Below, in pieces: positions 8,235-18,018 of a DNA stretch of 34,485 bases. The notes beneath the pieces were generated by a model, which had not been told where the DNA came from, searched no databases, and saw only the letters and a list, made by a program, of their open reading frames with translations. Source of the DNA: an uncultured Hyphomicrobiales bacterium. Its GTDB lineage: Bacteria > Pseudomonadota > Alphaproteobacteria > Rhizobiales > Aestuariivirgaceae. Numbering within the stretch: position 1 is the first letter of the stretch; every line of letters begins with the position of its first letter. A program made the translations under genes and the position numbers. The stretch is taken from positions 3,922 to 38,406 of the forward strand of contig CADEEO010000008.1 in the NCBI GenBank assembly GCA_902826365.1. The letters are read 5' to 3'.

Positions 8235-9859
8235 GCGGGGTTTTGCTTGAGGTCAAAGACCTGTCCGTTGCCTTCCGCCAGGGCGGGAAGGCCACGCTGG
8301 CGGTTGACCATGTTTCTTTCTCGCTGAAGAAAGGCGAGACGCTGGCGCTTGTGGGTGAATCAGGGTCGGGCAAGTCGGTTTCCGCACTTTCCATTCTCAA
8401 GCTTCTGCCCTATCCGGCGGCGGAGCACCCTTCGGGTTCCGTGAAGTTCAACGGCCAGGAGTTGCTGGATGCGGATGAGCGCGACCTTCGCAAGGTGCGC
8501 GGCAACGACATCACCATGATTTTCCAGGAACCAATGACCTCGCTCAACCCACTGCATTCGGTGGAAAAGCAGATCGGCGAAATCCTGGACCTGCACCAGG
8601 GCCTGAGCGGAGCTCAGGCGCGGGAGCGGATCATTAGCCTGCTCACCAAGGTGGGCATCCGTGATCCCGAAACACGGCTGCAGGACTACCCGCATCAATT
8701 GTCCGGCGGCCAGCGGCAGCGCGTGATGATTGCCATGGCGCTTGCCAATAATCCTGATCTGCTGATTGCGGATGAGCCCACTACGGCGCTTGACGTGACG
8801 GTGCAAGCGCAAATTCTGAAATTGCTGAAAGAACTTCAAGCCGAATATGGCATGGCGCTGCTGCTGATTACCCATGATCTTGGAATCGTGCGCCACATGG
8901 CGGATACGATTTGCGTGATGCAGCAGGGCAAGGTGGTTGAAGCGGGCGATGCCAAGACAGTGTTTGCCAAGCCACAACACGCATATACCAAGATGCTGCT
9001 GTCGGCGGAACCCAAGGGCAAGCCGCCGAAATCTGATACAAGTGCTGCCGTTGTGGTTGAAACGAAAAACCTGAAGGTGTGGTTTCCCATCAAGCGCGGG
9101 TTTTTCCGCAGCACCGTTGGCCATATCAAGGCTGTTGACGGGCTTGATACGCTGGTGCGCGCCGGGCAAACTTTGGGTGTGGTTGGTGAATCGGGGTCTG
9201 GAAAAACCACGCTCGGGCTTGCCATCCTGCGGCTGATTTCCTCGGAAGGGGAGATTTCATTCCAGGGGCAGCGCATTGACGAGTTCAGCTTCAATGACAT
9301 GCGGCCTTTGCGCAAGGACATGCAGATTGTTTTCCAGGACCCCTTCGGTTCCCTGTCGCCGCGGCTTTCCGTTCTCCAAATCGTCGAAGAGGGATTGCTC
9401 GTGCAGGGCAAACGGGGCAATGCGGAAGAGCGCCGCGAGCATGTTTCGCAGGCGCTTACTGAAGTGGGGCTCGATCCCACGACGATGGATCGCTACCCGC
9501 ATGAGTTTTCCGGCGGGCAGCGGCAGCGCATTGCCATTGCCCGGGCCCTGGCGCTCGATCCCAAGTTCATCATGCTGGATGAACCCACCTCGGCGCTGGA
9601 CATGTCAGTGCAGGCGCAGATTGTCGATCTGCTGCGGGCCCTGCAGACCAGGCACAATCTCAGCTATCTCTTCATCAGCCATGATCTCAAGGTGGTGCGC
9701 GCCCTGGCAAATGATGTCGTCGTTATGCGCAATGGAATTGCGGTTGAACATGGGCCTGCTGCGCAGATTTTCGAGAACCCGCAGACGGATTATACCAAGG
9801 CGCTGCTTGCGGCTTCGCTCAATCTCCGGGTGGTTACGGGAAACAGTGTGAAACAATAA
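8231..9859 (+). CDS. yejF: Peptide/microcin C ABC transporter ATPase YejF (two fused domains)
   Basis: Cytoplasmic ATPase of 542 residues with two complete nucleotide-binding domains in one chain, so it alone powers YejB/YejE. Domain 1 (about 1-260) has Walker [10 protein letters not shown]-loop QEPMTSLNP, signature LSGGQRQRV, Walker [13 protein letters not shown] and the switch histidine in ITHDL. Domain 2 (about 275-530) repeats these as [36 protein letters not shown] and ISHDL. Both sites look catalytically intact. The stop overlaps the ghrA start as TAATG. Confidence 0.96.
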   Translation: MSGVLLEVKDLSVAFRQGGKATLAVDHVSFSLKKGETLALVGESGSGKSVSALSILKLLPYPAAEHPSGSVKFNGQELLDADERDLRKVRGNDITMIFQEPMTSLNPLHSVEKQIGEILDLHQGLSGAQARERIISLLTKVGIRDPETRLQDYPHQLSGGQRQRVMIAMALANNPDLLIADEPTTALDVTVQAQILKLLKELQAEYGMALLLITHDLGIVRHMADTICVMQQGKVVEAGDAKTVFAKPQHAYTKMLLSAEPKGKPPKSDTSAAVVVETKNLKVWFPIKRGFFRSTVGHIKAVDGLDTLVRAGQTLGVVGESGSGKTTLGLAILRLISSEGEISFQGQRIDEFSFNDMRPLRKDMQIVFQDPFGSLSPRLSVLQIVEEGLLVQGKRGNAEERREHVSQALTEVGLDPTTMDRYPHEFSGGQRQRIAIARALALDPKFIMLDEPTSALDMSVQAQIVDLLRALQTRHNLSYLFISHDLKVVRALANDVVVMRNGIAVEHGPAAQIFENPQTDYTKALLAASLNLRVVTGNSVKQ

Positions 9860-10806
9860 TGGCTTTTCTTTTTGTAACGCCGACATGGCCCACCGCCCTT
9901 TGGAAGGCCGCCATGAACAAGGTGGCGCCAAAGCTTGACGTGCGGATTTGGCCCGATGGTTTGGGACGGGTTGAGGACATTGAATATACGGCGGCTTGGC
10001 TTCCGCCAGCCAATGTTCTGAAAGGCCTGCCCAACCTCAAGGTGATTTTTTCGCTGGGGGCCGGAGTTGACGCCATTCTGAAGGACCCTACGCTTCCCGC
10101 CGGAATTCCCATTGTGCGGGTGAATGATGATGACCTCACCAAGCGCATGACGGAATACATTGTGTTGCACGTGCTTTTGCATCACCGGCAGCAGAGGCGC
10201 ATTGACGCCAACCAGAAGCAGAAGATCTGGGACAGCTTTCCAACCCATGCTGCCTCGGCGCTTTCAGTGGGCATCATGGGGCTGGGCGTCATGGGGCAGG
10301 ACTCAGCTTTGCGCCTGCGCGACCTGGGCTTTCGCGTGGCAGGCTGGAGCCGCAGCCGGAAAGCCATTCCGGGGGTTGATTGCTTTGCCGGGCCTTCCGA
10401 ATTTGATGCATTCCTGGGGCGCAGCGATATCCTGATATCGCTCCTTCCGGCGACAGCGGAAACAGATGGCATCATCAACCGCGGCACCATCCAGAAGCTG
10501 TCCCGTAAGGGCCCCTTTGTGGCGCCTATCATCATCAATGCGGGCCGTGGGCGCCAGCAGGTGGCCAGCGATATTCTGGAATGCCTTGATTCAGGCGAGC
10601 TTTATGCGGCGACGCTTGACGTGTTCGCGGTGGAGCCCCTGCCCGCCGATGATCCCCTATGGAGCCATCCGCGCGTGACCATCACGCCGCATATTGCGGC
10701 GGATTCCGACCCGGAAGTGATCTGCGCCTATGTGGCGGCGCAGATTGAACGGCACCAGAATGGATTGCCCTTGATCAATCTGGTGGACGTCAAGCGCGGC
10801 TACTAG
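9859..10806 (+). CDS. ghrA: Glyoxylate/hydroxypyruvate reductase A family
   Basis: D-2-hydroxyacid dehydrogenase of 315 residues that reduces glyoxylate or hydroxypyruvate with NAD(P)H; cytoplasmic. The Rossmann motif is GIMGLGVMG. The catalytic residues are visible as Arg in INAGRG, Glu in VFAVEPLP and His in ITPHIAA. The short N-terminal substrate domain without an extended first helix fits the GhrA subgroup. The ATG overlaps the yejF stop (TAATG), so it is the last gene of the peptide-uptake operon, an unexpected pairing. Its 3' end overlaps the convergent NlpC/P60 gene by four bases. Exact substrate is not fixed by sequence. Confidence 0.88.
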   Translation: MAFLFVTPTWPTALWKAAMNKVAPKLDVRIWPDGLGRVEDIEYTAAWLPPANVLKGLPNLKVIFSLGAGVDAILKDPTLPAGIPIVRVNDDDLTKRMTEYIVLHVLLHHRQQRRIDANQKQKIWDSFPTHAASALSVGIMGLGVMGQDSALRLRDLGFRVAGWSRSRKAIPGVDCFAGPSEFDAFLGRSDILISLLPATAETDGIINRGTIQKLSRKGPFVAPIIINAGRGRQQVASDILECLDSGELYAATLDVFAVEPLPADDPLWSHPRVTITPHIAADSDPEVICAYVAAQIERHQNGLPLINLVDVKRGY

Positions 10807-11648
10807 AAACGCCTGAAGCTGGTGACCGGCCCATAGGTGCCGGCGATGCGGGCCACCGCTTCAGACAAGGGCTCCTTCACGGTCATCATGTGGTGGCCAT
10901 TGGCGTGGAGGAGGGTTTTCTGGTCGGCCATGATTCCCACATGGCCTCTCCAGAAAACCAGATCGCCGCGGCGCAGGCCATCGAGATCGTTGATCAGCAG
11001 GCTTTGGCCCAATTGGGTTTCCTGCATGTCGGTATCACGCGGCGAGAAAATCCCACAGGCTTCCAGGGAGGTTTGCACCAGGCCGGAACAATCCAGTCCT
11101 TGCGAGGTTTTGCCGCCCCAGTAATAGGGCACGTCGAGAAATTTTTCCGCCACGCCGACAAAGTCTGTTTCTGTTTCACTAAGGGGACGGACGTGTTTCG
11201 TAAAAACAAATTTTCCGTTTGAGAGCTTTGAAAATTTCTCGCCGCTTTCAACAATCTCAAGCCGGGCATTCATCGGCAGGCTGACGGGGGGCTGTGATTT
11301 TATATCCGGCAGCGGATACAAAAAGGTGGTGGGCACAGAAACCCGATGGGTGGGGTTGGTCAGTTCCTTCGAGACAGCAGCTTTGGCGAGGTACCCTACA
11401 TAGCTATCGCGCTTGAGTTGGCCCCACACCCAGTCACCGGCGACCTCGAAGGCTACAAGCCTTTCGCCGAGAAGGGCCTGGGTGGTTTGCACGGCCGTCA
11501 CGGAGGCCTCCCGATGCAGGGTTGCAACGGGCACGACCACTTCCATGGCCACGCCTTCAACAAATTTTTTGGCATCGACGCGGCCCTGCAATTTCGCATC
11601 GGCAAGGTCGGGGCGAAAGGCATGCAGCCGGGAATCGAGATCGGCCAT
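10803..11648 (-). CDS. NlpC/P60 cell-wall peptidase with SH3 domains
   Basis: A 281-residue C40-family peptidase likely to cut muropeptides between D-Glu and the diamino acid, like dipeptidyl-peptidase VI. Residues about 35-155 look like two bacterial SH3 folds. The NlpC/P60 domain follows, with catalytic Cys187 in LDCSGLV, His236 in GHVGI and a third polar residue, probably His248 in LLHANGHH. RRGDLVFW is also typical. No signal peptide is seen, so it may act on recycled peptides in the cytoplasm. The ATG at 11648 overlaps the marR stop (TGATG); a GTG at 11651 is an alternative start. Last gene of the aminopeptidase-marR-nlpC unit. Confidence 0.92.
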   Translation of the reverse strand: MADLDSRLHAFRPDLADAKLQGRVDAKKFVEGVAMEVVVPVATLHREASVTAVQTTQALLGERLVAFEVAGDWVWGQLKRDSYVGYLAKAAVSKELTNPTHRVSVPTTFLYPLPDIKSQPPVSLPMNARLEIVESGEKFSKLSNGKFVFTKHVRPLSETETDFVGVAEKFLDVPYYWGGKTSQGLDCSGLVQTSLEACGIFSPRDTDMQETQLGQSLLINDLDGLRRGDLVFWRGHVGIMADQKTLLHANGHHMMTVKEPLSEAVARIAGTYGPVTSFRRF

Positions 11649-11992
11649 CACAGGTTTTTCGAGTTCTTGCCGATCAGGTCGGCCAGCCGGTCCAGGTACA
11701 AAGCGCCCTTTACGGTGCGCTGGACCAGGACATTGCGCCGGTCGGCGGTGTCGCGGCGGCGCGCCACGAGATCAAGCTTGCCCATGGAATCCAAGGCCCG
11801 CGTGACCACGGGCTTTGAGACGTGAAGTTTTTTGGCGAGATCGCGGATCGTGTGGGGCGGGGCTTCCATGTAGACGGTCAGCAGGATGCTCACCTGCCGC
11901 GTCGAAAGATCGGCCTCAGCGCCATGCACCTGGGCAAGGCAGACATCGTGCCAAAGTTTGAGGGCCTGCGCGGTTCCCAGCGGAATTGACAT
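11648..11992 (-). CDS. Small MarR-family transcriptional regulator
   Basis: A 114-residue winged-helix DNA-binding protein. The recognition helix-turn-helix is TIRDLAKKLHVSKPVVTRALDSM, and the wing is LVARRRDTADRRNVLVQRT, with the D-x-R-D-x-R-like pattern of MarR proteins. It is shorter than the usual 140-160 residues: the terminal dimerisation helices are brief. An in-frame TTG at 12007 would add five residues; neither start has a clear ribosome binding site. The stop overlaps the NlpC/P60 start, and the aminopeptidase gene ends 64 bases upstream. It may respond to a peptide or cell-wall signal, but no ligand can be inferred. Confidence 0.85.
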   Translation of the reverse strand: MSIPLGTAQALKLWHDVCLAQVHGAEADLSTRQVSILLTVYMEAPPHTIRDLAKKLHVSKPVVTRALDSMGKLDLVARRRDTADRRNVLVQRTVKGALYLDRLADLIGKNSKNL

Positions 11993-12056
11993 GTTGCGAT
12001 TCGGCAATCGTTACGGATGCGTTTCATTCTCCCGCATTGGACAAAAAGGTGCAAGC

Positions 12057-13436
12057 CTATTTCTTGTAACGCTCGGAAATCAATGAAAACAGCGCCCTGA
12101 TGCCTTGCGCTTCACCGCCTTTGGGAAAGCCCGGCTTGGCGGTCGGGGTCCAGCCATAGATATCGAGGTGCAGGTAGGACTTGGCATTTTCCACGAAGCG
12201 CTTGAGGAAAAGGGCCGCCGTTATGGAGCCGGCAAAGCTTGTGTCGGCACTGTTGTTCATATCGGCCACGGGTGATTCAAACAGGGCATAATAGGGCTCC
12301 CAGAACGGCATGCGCCAGAGAGGATCCTTCTGTCCTTCAGCGTGCCTGGCAACGTCGCCGGCGAGCTTTTCATCATTGGTATAGAACGGCGGAAGATCGG
12401 GCCCCAGGGCAACACGGGCGGAGCCCGTGAGGGTTGCCATGTCAATCAGGAGATCGGGGGTTTCCTCGTCGGCCAGCGCCAAGGCATCGCCAAGAATCAG
12501 GCGGCCTTCCGCATCGGTGTTGCCGACCTCCACAGTCAGGCCTTTGCGGCTTTTCAGGATATCGCCGGGGCGAAAAGCATTTCCGGCAATGGAATTTTCA
12601 ACGGCCGGGATGAGCACGCGCAAGCGCACGGGAAGCCTGGCATCCATGATCATCTGGGCGAGGCCCAGCACATTGGCGGCACCGCCCATGTCCTTTTTCA
12701 TGAGGGCCATGCCGGAGGCAGGCTTGATATCAAGGCCGCCGGTGTCGAAGCACACGCCCTTGCCGACGAGCGTTACCTTGGGCGCCCGCGGTGAGCCCCA
12801 GGAAAAATCGATGAGTCGGGGCTGGCGGGGGCTGGCCTTGCCGACTTCATAAATCATCGGGAAGCCCCGCTTCAGGGCCTCACCCTTTACGACGCCGAGT
12901 TTTGCCTTGTAGTGCGACGCGACTTTGCGGGCGACGGCTTCCAGCTCGTCGGGGCCAAAATCATTGGATGGCGTGTTGATGAGATCGCGCACCAGGTAAG
13001 TAGCGTTCGCAAGCCGCACAACGCCTTCGTAATCAACATGGGAAGAGCACACGAGGCCGGGAAATTTTTTGGCGTTCGCCTTGTAGCGATCAAAAGCATA
13101 GGCCTCGAGGCACCAGGCCAATTCAGCAAACCCAGGGGACTCGGATTTTGCGCTTTTGAAGGCGTAGGAGCCGGGCGGCAGTTGTCTATACAGGCGTGCC
13201 AAACGGAAACCATCATCTCCTGGATTGGAGCCCAGGATAACTTCTGCAACGGCGCCCTTTCCATCTGGAATTTGCAGGCAGGTTCCGGGACTGCCGGTGA
13301 AATTCTGCGCCCCGGCCCAGGCCTGCGCCACGGGGGAAAGCTGATCCCGGATTTTTGGCCATGTTGCCGCCGTCACGACCTGGATTTTAATGGCCTTGCC
13401 GCCGCCGGCCTTCAGCAGAATTTTTCGGGCATCCAT
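12057..13436 (-). CDS. M17 leucyl aminopeptidase family protein
   Basis: Cytoplasmic two-metal aminopeptidase of 459 residues that removes N-terminal residues from peptides. The metal and catalytic residues of the family are present: K226, D231 and K238 in GKGVCFDTGGLDIKPASGM, D249 in KKDMGGAA, and D308, E310 and R312 in NTDAEGRL. The N-terminal domain is more divergent. I chose the ATG at 13436 because AAGAAGG lies just upstream at good spacing; the frame is open to 13472. It heads a minus-strand unit with marR and the NlpC/P60 gene, which suggests that imported or recycled peptides are broken down to amino acids. Confidence 0.92.
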   Translation of the reverse strand: MDARKILLKAGGGKAIKIQVVTAATWPKIRDQLSPVAQAWAGAQNFTGSPGTCLQIPDGKGAVAEVILGSNPGDDGFRLARLYRQLPPGSYAFKSAKSESPGFAELAWCLEAYAFDRYKANAKKFPGLVCSSHVDYEGVVRLANATYLVRDLINTPSNDFGPDELEAVARKVASHYKAKLGVVKGEALKRGFPMIYEVGKASPRQPRLIDFSWGSPRAPKVTLVGKGVCFDTGGLDIKPASGMALMKKDMGGAANVLGLAQMIMDARLPVRLRVLIPAVENSIAGNAFRPGDILKSRKGLTVEVGNTDAEGRLILGDALALADEETPDLLIDMATLTGSARVALGPDLPPFYTNDEKLAGDVARHAEGQKDPLWRMPFWEPYYALFESPVADMNNSADTSFAGSITAALFLKRFVENAKSYLHLDIYGWTPTAKPGFPKGGEAQGIRALFSLISERYKK

Positions 13437-13483
13437 CAACACACCTTCTTTCGTTCGCAATCCTGGCCTCACGCCATATATGG

Positions 13484-13499
13484 TTAATCGTTTATTGAC
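13484..13499 (+). promoter_or_regulatory. Candidate CtrA box upstream of tadD
   Basis: TTAA, seven bases, then TTGAC: one mismatch from the CtrA consensus TTAA-N7-TTAAC. It lies 66 bases before the preferred tadD start, in the short gap after the divergent aminopeptidase gene. The second half could also act as a -35 element (TTGACA). Matched by eye only. Confidence 0.4.
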
Positions 13500-13564
13500 A
13501 CCTGCATACCATGATCAGGCTTCTTCATTTTCGCAATATGCATGATTCTATTGGGGTTTGGGTG

Positions 13565-14359
13565 ATGGTGTCGGTCAATACTGGAAATTTGCGCAGGATT
13601 ACACTGCCCCTGCTCCTTGTGGTCTCAGCTTTTGCAATTTCAGCCTGCCAGAACAAGTCGGCCAGCCTGGAAAATCTTGACGGCTTAAATACCGCCAGCA
13701 CAGCACCTGCTTCCTTCAAAAAGACGGCCGAACTGGGCACCCGCTGGCAAGCTGACCAAAAGAACATCGAGCTTGGCCTGGCCTATGCCGACGGGCTGGA
13801 CAAGCTTGGCCAGACGGACCAGCAAATGCAGGTTCTTGCCGCCCTCTCGGAACAAAACCCCGAGAACACAAACATCAAAGTTCTTTTCGGCAAGAAGCTC
13901 CTTGCCTCGGGACGGTCGCAACAAGCCATTCCGGTTCTCAAGGCAGTGGCCGACAGCGGAACCGGTGATTGGCGCATTTTCTCGGCGCTGGGTTCGGCCT
14001 ACGACCAGCAAGGCCAATATGGCACGGCGCGCGAAACCTACCAGAAGGCCCTGGCGCTTCAGCCCAACCAAATCTCCGTTCTCAACAATATGGGCATGTC
14101 GCACGCGCTTGAGGGCAACCTCAAAGAGGCAGAGGAAACGCTGCGCAGCGCCATGGCCTTGCCGGAGGGCAAATCGTTGCCGAGACTTCGGCAGAATCTG
14201 GCCCTGGTCGTTGGCCTTCAGGGGCGCTTTGAGGAGTCCCGGCAAATTGCCAGTGAAGACCTCCCACCCGACGAGGTTGAGGCAAACATGGCCTATTTGC
14301 AAAAGATGCTGTCCCAGCCCAATACATGGCAACAGCTTTCAGGCGATACACAGGGCTAA
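13565..14359 (+). CDS. tadD: Tad pilus TPR lipoprotein (TadD-like)
   Basis: A 264-residue outer-membrane lipoprotein with tetratricopeptide repeats, thought to act as a pilotin-like helper for the CpaC secretin. The signal peptide ends in a lipobox, ISAC, before QNKSASL. TPR units are visible in the middle, e.g. DWRIFSALGSAYDQQGQYGTARETYQKAL and the following LNNMGMSHALEGNLKEAEETL-type repeat. The start at 13565 has a G-rich stretch upstream and gives a standard lipoprotein signal. In-frame ATGs at 13538 and 13511 are possible but less likely. It is convergent with tadC and shares a two-way terminator with it. A CtrA-like box lies upstream. Confidence 0.88.
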   Translation: MVSVNTGNLRRITLPLLLVVSAFAISACQNKSASLENLDGLNTASTAPASFKKTAELGTRWQADQKNIELGLAYADGLDKLGQTDQQMQVLAALSEQNPENTNIKVLFGKKLLASGRSQQAIPVLKAVADSGTGDWRIFSALGSAYDQQGQYGTARETYQKALALQPNQISVLNNMGMSHALEGNLKEAEETLRSAMALPEGKSLPRLRQNLALVVGLQGRFEESRQIASEDLPPDEVEANMAYLQKMLSQPNTWQQLSGDTQG

Positions 14360-14382
14360 ACACCGATAATCAGGCCAATAGA

Positions 14383-14411
14383 AAAAGGCGCGAAAACCAT
14401 TCGCGCCTTTT
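14383..14411. terminator. Two-way terminator between tadD and tadC
   Basis: A 12-bp perfect stem (14383-14394 with 14400-14411) with a five-base loop. The outer arms are A-run and T-run, so it can terminate transcription from both convergent genes. Confidence 0.88.
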
Positions 14412-14431
14412 GGCATTTTGAGCCTGTTTTA

Positions 14432-15403
14432 TTACTGGATCTTCATGACCAGGATGACCGATGGCCCAAGGATGATCACGAAGATAACCGGCAGGAAGAA
14501 CAGAATCATGGGCACGGTCAGCTTAGGGGGAAGCGCCGCAGCCTTCCGTTCAGCTTCCTGCATGCGCGCATCGCGGTTTTCCTGGGCCAGAACACGGAGG
14601 GCCGTCCCCAACGGCGTACCATAGCGTTCCGACTGGATAAGGCTTGTCACGACCGATTTGACAGTGGGCAGGCCGGTACGCTTGCCTAAATTCTCAAAAG
14701 CCTTGCGGCGATCCTGCAGATAGGAAAGTTCGGCCACTGTCAGGGTAAGCTCTTCAGCCAAAGCCACCGAGCTGCTGCCGATTTCGCGGGCCACGCGCTG
14801 CATGGCGGGTTCGATGGCCATGCCGGATTCCACGCAAATCAGCAAAAGATCGAGCGCATCCGACCAGGCTTTCTTGATTGAATCCTGCCGTCGTGTCTTG
14901 AGATTCTTAAGAATAATGCTGGGCAAGTAAAAACCAAACACAAGACCGACAGCCGTCGCGACCAAGCGCATTTGAGGCGGAATGCGGTCGGCAAAGACCG
15001 TCGACGAATAGATAAACACGACCGCAGCGACAATGATTGGCGTGATCAGGCGGAATGCAAGGAACGTAATAAGCTGGCGTTCGCTTCTCATGCCGGCCTG
15101 GCGCAGCGCCTCGCGCGACGCTTCGGCCTCAAACACGCTGCGCAAATTGAGGGATTCAACGATTTGCGACACCAGACTGCGCTTTGGCTTTTCCCTCAGC
15201 CTTGCCTCGCCGCCAATCAGCTGGGCTTTTTGCTGGGCGCGCAACCGGTCGCGCTCCAGGGAAACCCCCTTGATGCGCGCGTTGAGCTTGTCGCCTTCAA
15301 AGTAGGGCGCGGCAATCGTCAGCACGGTTCCAAAGGCGGCAAAACCAACCAGCGCCGTGATGAGCACTTCAATTTCGAGGAGGTTTTCGACAAAGGTCAA
15401 CAT
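14432..15403 (-). CDS. tadC: Tad pilus inner-membrane platform protein TadC
   Basis: A 323-residue type II secretion F-domain protein, part of the inner-membrane platform that works with CpaF to assemble the Flp pilus. A first membrane helix (about 12-33) is followed by a cytoplasmic region, two helices near 120-165, the F domain (AWSDALDLLLICVESGMAIEPAM) and two C-terminal helices ending ILGPSVILVMKIQ. It begins 18 bases after the tadB stop and is the last gene of the minus-strand pilus unit. Confidence 0.93.
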   Translation of the reverse strand: MLTFVENLLEIEVLITALVGFAAFGTVLTIAAPYFEGDKLNARIKGVSLERDRLRAQQKAQLIGGEARLREKPKRSLVSQIVESLNLRSVFEAEASREALRQAGMRSERQLITFLAFRLITPIIVAAVVFIYSSTVFADRIPPQMRLVATAVGLVFGFYLPSIILKNLKTRRQDSIKKAWSDALDLLLICVESGMAIEPAMQRVAREIGSSSVALAEELTLTVAELSYLQDRRKAFENLGKRTGLPTVKSVVTSLIQSERYGTPLGTALRVLAQENRDARMQEAERKAAALPPKLTVPMILFFLPVIFVIILGPSVILVMKIQ

Positions 15404-15421
15404 TTTTCCCGGTACCTGGCC

Positions 15422-16426
15422 CTAGATTTCGAAATTGATCATTTTGCGCATAACCAGAATGCCTGTCGTCATCCACACGGCGCAGGTGCCCAGCATGATG
15501 TTCCCAACCGTTGTATACAACAATGGATTCAAATACTCGGGATTCAATACCGAGAGGGCGGCCATGATGATAAACGGAAGCGAACCAATGATCGCAGCCG
15601 AAGACTTGGCTTCCTGGCTCATGGACCTGATTTTTGCCTTCATTTTTTTGCGGTCGCGCAGCACTTTGGACAGGTTGTTCAAAGCTTCCGAAAGATTGCC
15701 GCCCGTCTTTGCCTGAATTGCCATCACAATCGCAAGGAAGTTGACTTCCGCCAAAGGTATCCGTTCAACCATGCGCTCAATGCCCTGGTCCACGGAAATG
15801 CCGATGCGCTGGCCTTCCACAACTTCATTGAATTCCGGCCCCACCGGCGGGCCCGATTCATTCGCGATAATCTTCATCGCGTCAGTGACCGGCAGGCCTG
15901 ATTTCAGCCCACGGACCATAACGTCGATGGCGTCGGCGAAGTCATTGAGAAAAACATTCTGCCGGCGAGTGCGCAGGAACTTGATAAACCACCGGGGCAA
16001 ACCCAGAAAGCCCACAATTCCGCAGCCCACGCAAACGTACCATGGCAAGGCAAAGACGAAAGGCACAATAGCCATGATGATTCCCAGAACAAGCGACCAC
16101 AGCCAGAACATGCGAATCGAGAGATCAATTCCTGCCTGCGCGATAAGCGTGCGCAAATTGAGCTTTTTCTTGCGCTGCTTTTCGCGTTCGCCAAGAGCGT
16201 TAAGCGATTCCTGAATCTGCTTCCGCCGCGTATCCTTCGGATCTTCCATCAGGCGCGAGCGCAGCGTTTGCCTGGCCGGCATTTTCGTTGACGACGTGAC
16301 TGCCTGAATGCGCTTTGAAGCCGATGAATTGGCAAAAAGCGGAAAGAATATCGCAAGGGCCATGCCGCCTACGGCAATGGCCACCATGAACACAAAAGCG
16401 ATTTGTGAAAGATCTTGGCCGAACAT
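15422..16426 (-). CDS. tadB: Tad pilus inner-membrane platform protein TadB
   Basis: A 334-residue type II secretion F-domain protein, partner of TadC. Membrane segments lie near residues 10-32, about 100-140 and at the C terminus. The F domain contains FADAIDVMVRGLKSGLPVTDAM and KTGGNLSEALNNLSKVLRDR, the expected TadB signatures. A basic stretch (EREKQRKKKLN) follows the first helix, on the cytoplasmic side. The gene lies 62 bases after cpaF with no gene or terminator between, so it belongs to the same unit. Confidence 0.93.
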   Translation of the reverse strand: MFGQDLSQIAFVFMVAIAVGGMALAIFFPLFANSSASKRIQAVTSSTKMPARQTLRSRLMEDPKDTRRKQIQESLNALGEREKQRKKKLNLRTLIAQAGIDLSIRMFWLWSLVLGIIMAIVPFVFALPWYVCVGCGIVGFLGLPRWFIKFLRTRRQNVFLNDFADAIDVMVRGLKSGLPVTDAMKIIANESGPPVGPEFNEVVEGQRIGISVDQGIERMVERIPLAEVNFLAIVMAIQAKTGGNLSEALNNLSKVLRDRKKMKAKIRSMSQEAKSSAAIIGSLPFIIMAALSVLNPEYLNPLLYTTVGNIMLGTCAVWMTTGILVMRKMINFEI

Positions 16427-16488
16427 AGCAGCATTTATCCTTTAATACCTTGCGCAATGCACGACGCAGCGCAACCTCTACAAACTAC

Positions 16489-18018
16489 CTAGTCCTGCTC
16501 GTTGCGCGCTTCGGCTTTTTCCAGTGCCTCAGCCAGGCGCCTCTCCTCGTTGTAGTAACGGGCCCGGTCCCAGAAATGCGGCCTTGCAATACCGGTCGAG
16601 CGGTGCCGGCCGATGATCTTGCCGTTGGCATCCTCGCCAACAATTTCATAGACAAACAGATCCTGGGTGATGATGACATCGCCTTCCATGCCGACAACTT
16701 CGGTGATGTGGGTTATGCGGCGGGAGCCGTCACGCAGGCGGGCTGCCTGAACAATAACATCAATCGAGCCGCAGACCATCTCCTTGATCGTCTTCGACGG
16801 AAGCGAGAAGCCGCCCATGGTGATCATCGACTCCAGCCGCGACAGCGCTTCGCGCGGGCTGTTGGCGTGGAGCGTTCCCATGGAGCCGTCATGACCGGTG
16901 TTCATGGCCTGCAGGAGGTCAAAGGCCTCCGGGCCGCGGACTTCGCCGACGATGATTCTTTCAGGGCGCATACGCAAGCAGTTCTTCACGAGATCACGCA
17001 TGGTGATCGAGCCTTCGCCTTCCAAATTTGGCGGGCGCGTTTCGAGGCGCACCACATGGGGCTGCTGCAGCTGAAGTTCGGCCGCGTCTTCGCAGGTGAT
17101 GATGCGTTCGTCGTGGTCAATATGGCCGGTCAGGCAGTTCAGAAGCGTGGTCTTTCCCGAACCCGTACCTCCGGAAATCAGCACGTTGCAGCGCACCCGG
17201 CCAATGATTTCCAGGATCGAAGCGCCTTCCGGCGTTATCGACTTGAACTTCACCAGGTCGGTAAGCTTCAGACGGTCCTTTTTGAATTTACGAATCGTGA
17301 GCGCCGGGCCGTCGATGGCCAGCGGGCCGACGATGACGTTGACACGGGAGCCGTCAGGCAAACGGGCGTCGCATATGGGGCTTGCTTCATCGACGCGGCG
17401 GCCAATCTGGCTCACGATCCGCTGGCAGATGTTCAAGAGCTGGCCGTTGTCGCGGAAGCGCACGCCTGTTTGCTGCATCTTGCCGGCGACTTCGATGAAG
17501 GTCGTGTTTGCGCCGTTCACCATGATATCCGAGATGTCATCCCGGGCCAGAAGCGGCTCCAACGGCCCATAGCCCAGGACGTCATTGCAAATGTCTTCAA
17601 GCAGCTCTTCCTGCTCGGCGATGGACATCACCACGTCCTTAAGCGTGATGATCTCGTTTACGATGTCACGAATCTCGTCACGCGCCGCGTCACGATCAAG
17701 CTGGCCCAACTGAGTAAGATCAATCGCGTCAATCAGCGCGTTGAATATCGTGCTCTTGATGTCATAGTACGATTCAGATTTCCGGGCCGTCAAACTGGAT
17801 TCGGATTTCGGAGCCTTGGGCGTGGCCGGTTCAATAGTTTTTGATCCGGGGCGCGCCGCCTGCCCGCTAAACTGCGGGCCGGCTGCCGGAATGCCCAAGT
17901 CAGGAATGTGGCCAGGGGCGGCTCCGCCGGCGAAGGCGTCGCCGTTCGGCGCGATGGTCTGCGGAGCCGGCAATACGGGCTTTTGCTGAGCGCCTACATC
18001 ACTTCTCTTACCAAACAT
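16489..18018 (-). CDS. cpaF: Tad pilus assembly ATPase CpaF (TadA)
   Basis: A 509-residue secretion ATPase of the VirB11/TadA group that drives extension, and perhaps retraction, of the pilus at the cytoplasmic face. The first 90 residues are a low-complexity proline/alanine-rich tail. The N-terminal domain follows, then the RecA-like domain with Walker [13 protein letters not shown] near residue 285, the Asp box [20 protein letters not shown] and the His box [13 protein letters not shown]. All motor motifs are intact. The ATG overlaps the cpaE stop by one base (TAATG). Confidence 0.96.
   Translation of the reverse strand: MFGKRSDVGAQQKPVLPAPQTIAPNGDAFAGGAAPGHIPDLGIPAAGPQFSGQAARPGSKTIEPATPKAPKSESSLTARKSESYYDIKSTIFNALIDAIDLTQLGQLDRDAARDEIRDIVNEIITLKDVVMSIAEQEELLEDICNDVLGYGPLEPLLARDDISDIMVNGANTTFIEVAGKMQQTGVRFRDNGQLLNICQRIVSQIGRRVDEASPICDARLPDGSRVNVIVGPLAIDGPALTIRKFKKDRLKLTDLVKFKSITPEGASILEIIGRVRCNVLISGGTGSGKTTLLNCLTGHIDHDERIITCEDAAELQLQQPHVVRLETRPPNLEGEGSITMRDLVKNCLRMRPERIIVGEVRGPEAFDLLQAMNTGHDGSMGTLHANSPREALSRLESMITMGGFSLPSKTIKEMVCGSIDVIVQAARLRDGSRRITHITEVVGMEGDVIITQDLFVYEIVGEDANGKIIGRHRSTGIARPHFWDRARYYNEERRLAEALEKAEARNEQD

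Noticed and set aside
16450..17844. 464-codon open frame on the plus strand opposite cpaF
   Set aside because: It mirrors the intact CpaF gene. Long antisense frames are common in GC-rich genes with biased codons; the translation has no recognisable domain and no ribosome binding site.
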